Below, piece by piece: positions 62,269 through 64,000 of a DNA stretch of 64,000 nucleotides. The DNA lies in the NCBI RefSeq assembly GCF_900163865.1, contig NZ_FUKU01000030.1, forward strand, positions 176,587 to 240,586. The letters are read 5' to 3'. Made by a program: the position numbers and the translations under genes. This DNA comes from Sphingobacterium sp. JB170 (lineage in GTDB: Bacteria > Bacteroidota > Bacteroidia > Sphingobacteriales > Sphingobacteriaceae). Every line of letters starts with the position of its first letter. The first letter of the stretch is position 1. Below the pieces are notes generated by a model. It saw only the letters and a program-made list of their open reading frames with translations. It searched no databases and was not told where the DNA came from.

Positions 62269-63774
62269 TTATTTCATATACTTGTCTGTGATTGCTTTTA
62301 CTTCATTAAATTCATCTACAATTTCCTTTGAGACGGGTTTAGAAACTAAAGAGACAACAACAATAGTCAAAAAGCTTAAAATAAACCCGGGTATAATTTC
62401 GTAAATCGCTTTATAATCATGTGGAATATAAACCCATGCTAACACCGTCGTGCCCCCCACAATCATCCCTAATAACCCTGCTAGGCCGGTTGTACGTTTC
62501 CAAAGCAAGGAAAGCAGTACCAACGGACCGAAGGCTGCACCGAAACCTGCCCAAGCATTGCCAACCATATTGAGAATACTTTCTGAAGGTGTCAACGAAA
62601 GCAATAGAGCGATAACCGCGACGACAAGCACTGATAAACGGCTAACGAACAGAAGTGACTTCGGATTTGCATTTTTATTAAAAAATGTACGGTATATATC
62701 TTCCGTTAATGAGCTCGACGTCACAAGCAACTGAGACGAGATTGTACTCATCACCGCTGCTAAAATGGCAGATAATAATAAACCACCAATAAAGGGATGG
62801 AAAAGTGATCGTGATAGAAAAATAAATATGGTTTCCGAAAGCTCCTTTGATGAATCAAATGCGCGCATCGTTTCTTGATCATATTGCATCAGATAAGCGA
62901 TACCGAAAAAACCAACACTTATTGCACCTAGTACGGTTAATATCATCCATGTCATACCTATTCGTCTGGCTTTTATTATGTCACGTATATGTTCAATGGC
63001 CATATATCGCACTAATATATGTGGTTGCCCGAAATATCCCAAACCCCATGCAAGCAAGGAGATTATAGAAATCGTTGTCGCTCCCCGGAATAGATCTAAT
63101 TTCAAAGGATCCTTAGCTTCAATTGTAGAAAGGGCGTCGGATACCCCGCCGGTACTGAATAAAACAACGACAGGTACCATCAACAACGCTATTACCATGA
63201 TAGTGCCTTGCACAAAATCTGTTAAGCTCACTGCAAGAAACCCGCCGAGAAATGTGTACAATACGACCACGAAACTCGTTACATATAAACCTGTCTGATA
63301 ATCCATATGAAATGCGGACTCGAAAAGCCGCCCACCTGCTACCATACCCGCAGATGTATAGAGCGTGAAGAACACAAGAATAAAAAGCGAGGAAACTAAT
63401 TTTAAGAGTTGACTCTTATCGTGAAAACGATTCTCAAAATAAACAGGAATTGTAATTGCATTTTTTGCAACTTCCGTATATACACGTAGGCGGGGAGCTA
63501 CCAAAATATAATTTAAAAATGCCCCAAAGGTAAGGCCAATTGCCAACCAGGCGCTAGATACGCCCGAATAGTACATCGCTCCGGGGATACCCATTAGGAG
63601 CCAGCCACTCATGTCTGAGGCACCCGCAGAAAGAGCTGTTACAGCTGCACCCATCTGCCTCCCGCCAATCAGAAAATCATCGGAACTGCTTGAAGATTTT
63701 CGGTAAGAATAGATTCCAATTCCAACCATCAACAACATGTACAATCCAATAGAAATTTGCTCGTATACATTCAT
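62269..63774 (-). CDS. putP: Sodium/proline symporter
   Basis: A 501-residue SSF-family transporter with about thirteen helices. The SSF signature region GASDMSGWLLMGIPGAMYYS lies near residues 51-70, and LLAWGLGYFGQPHILVRYMA in helix 6 is typical of PutP. The second half has LSAILAAVMSTISSQLLVTS with Na+ ligands. It couples Na+ influx to proline uptake; no proline dehydrogenase is adjacent. It ends near the CocE/NonD gene and stands alone. Confidence 0.93.
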   Translation of the reverse strand: MNVYEQISIGLYMLLMVGIGIYSYRKSSSSSDDFLIGGRQMGAAVTALSAGASDMSGWLLMGIPGAMYYSGVSSAWLAIGLTFGAFLNYILVAPRLRVYTEVAKNAITIPVYFENRFHDKSQLLKLVSSLFILVFFTLYTSAGMVAGGRLFESAFHMDYQTGLYVTSFVVVLYTFLGGFLAVSLTDFVQGTIMVIALLMVPVVVLFSTGGVSDALSTIEAKDPLKLDLFRGATTISIISLLAWGLGYFGQPHILVRYMAIEHIRDIIKARRIGMTWMILTVLGAISVGFFGIAYLMQYDQETMRAFDSSKELSETIFIFLSRSLFHPFIGGLLLSAILAAVMSTISSQLLVTSSSLTEDIYRTFFNKNANPKSLLFVSRLSVLVVAVIALLLSLTPSESILNMVGNAWAGFGAAFGPLVLLSLLWKRTTGLAGLLGMIVGGTTVLAWVYIPHDYKAIYEIIPGFILSFLTIVVVSLVSKPVSKEIVDEFNEVKAITDKYMK

Positions 63775-63921
63775 AAAATTCTTTGTTTACGTCAATCTGA
63801 GGTTATTAGGCATCGCATGCAGAAAACAAACCAATTGACCGTTAGACTTTAAAATATTAATCCTTTTAACAAGCCCCAACAGTCAAAAGAAAAAATTAAA
63901 CTTCAAAGGAAAAAAAAGAGG

Positions 63922-63954
63922 GCATAAAAAAGCCCCTTCAATTATTGAAGGGGC
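63922..63954 (-). terminator. Terminator of an rRNA operon
   Basis: gccccttcaa (63932-63941) and ttgaaggggc (63945-63954) form a 10-bp stem with a short loop; on the - strand a run of T (AAAAAA at 63926-63931) follows. Confidence 0.88.
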
Positions 63955-63968
63955 ATTCTATAAAATTA

Positions 63969-64000
63969 GGCACCGACCTACTCTCCCACCTGTTACGGCA
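63969..64000 (-). rRNA. rrf: 5S ribosomal RNA, 3' end only
   Basis: On the - strand the last bases read TGCCGTAACAGGTGGGAGAG then TAGGTCGGTGCC, the 3' part of Bacteroidota 5S rRNA, immediately followed by an intrinsic terminator. The rest of the rRNA operon lies to the right of the window. The exact 3' end is uncertain by a few bases. Confidence 0.85.

Noticed and set aside
1..64000. CRISPR arrays, insertion sequences, prophage, riboswitches
   Set aside because: No regularly spaced short repeats, no transposase- or phage-like proteins and no recognisable riboswitch core were seen on reading through the window.

Overview
The window looks like chromosomal DNA of a Bacteroidota species, most likely of the Sphingobacteriaceae. 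This is inferred from a SusC/SusD pair, typical Bacteroidota families (BT_3928-type MauE/DoxX protein, DUF1599, DUF3943, DUF1080, a TamB without TamA beside it), promoters of the TTTG-N19/20-TAnnTTTG type, and near absence of Shine-Dalgarno sequences. Base composition is moderately AT-rich. Almost everything is core or housekeeping. I see no insertion sequence, integrase, prophage or CRISPR array.

Layout. 1-4.8 kb: 3' end of a BamA/TamA-type barrel gene, malate dehydrogenase, a retropepsin-like protease, an MFS exporter and a transaldolase-like aldolase. 4.8-6.2 kb: a 1.4-kb gene-free block, A/C-rich on the + strand, holding diverged ~200-bp tandem repeats. 6.2-9.3 kb: a Fur-family regulator and RNase R. 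9.4-13.1 kb: the str operon rpsL-rpsG-fusA-rpsJ, closed by a strong terminator. 13.1-16.5 kb: an SDR, an outer-membrane barrel, tRNA-Cys followed by a 59-residue basic protein, cutC and an unknown gene. 16.6-22.1 kb: tsaD divergent from tamB. 22.1-28.3 kb: a small conserved protein, tex, tatA, a MATE transporter and a 2-oxoacid dehydrogenase E2. 28.4-34.4 kb: an envelope cluster with cinA and lptD on one strand, and an N-acetylmuramoyl-alanine amidase and an MlaD/MCE protein on the other. 34.6-41.7 kb: SusD, SusC and an S9 peptidase, all on the - strand.

42.2-50.1 kb: tRNA-Leu, trigger factor, a DUF3943 membrane protein, a decaying locus with two apparent frameshifts, a secreted repeat protein, the cysE-cysM pair, and an overlapping DUF3037/HipA-like kinase pair. 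50.3-53.6 kb: an operon of DUF1599, MauE/thioredoxin-like protein, shikimate kinase and a glycerophosphodiester phosphodiesterase lipoprotein. 53.8-58 kb: an outer-membrane barrel, an acetyl-CoA hydrolase/CoA-transferase, and an AraC regulator with a DUF1080 lipoprotein. 58-64 kb: rpsT, a SpoU methyltransferase, sucD, a CocE/NonD hydrolase, PutP, and the 3' tip of a 5S rRNA whose operon lies mostly beyond the window.

How the genes work together. The clearest functional groups are translation (str operon, rpsT, tRNAs, tsaD, SpoU methylase), envelope assembly (BamA-like, TamB, LptD, MlaD, amidase, trigger factor) and cysteine synthesis (CysE-CysM with a 4-nt overlap). The most system-like accessory unit is the HipA-like kinase/DUF3037 pair. 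The most unexplained DNA is the repeat-bearing block at 4.9-5.9 kb. Several translation starts are unusual: TTG for lptD and mlaD, no canonical codon upstream of the TamB membrane anchor, and a protease start codon buried in a 15-bp stem.
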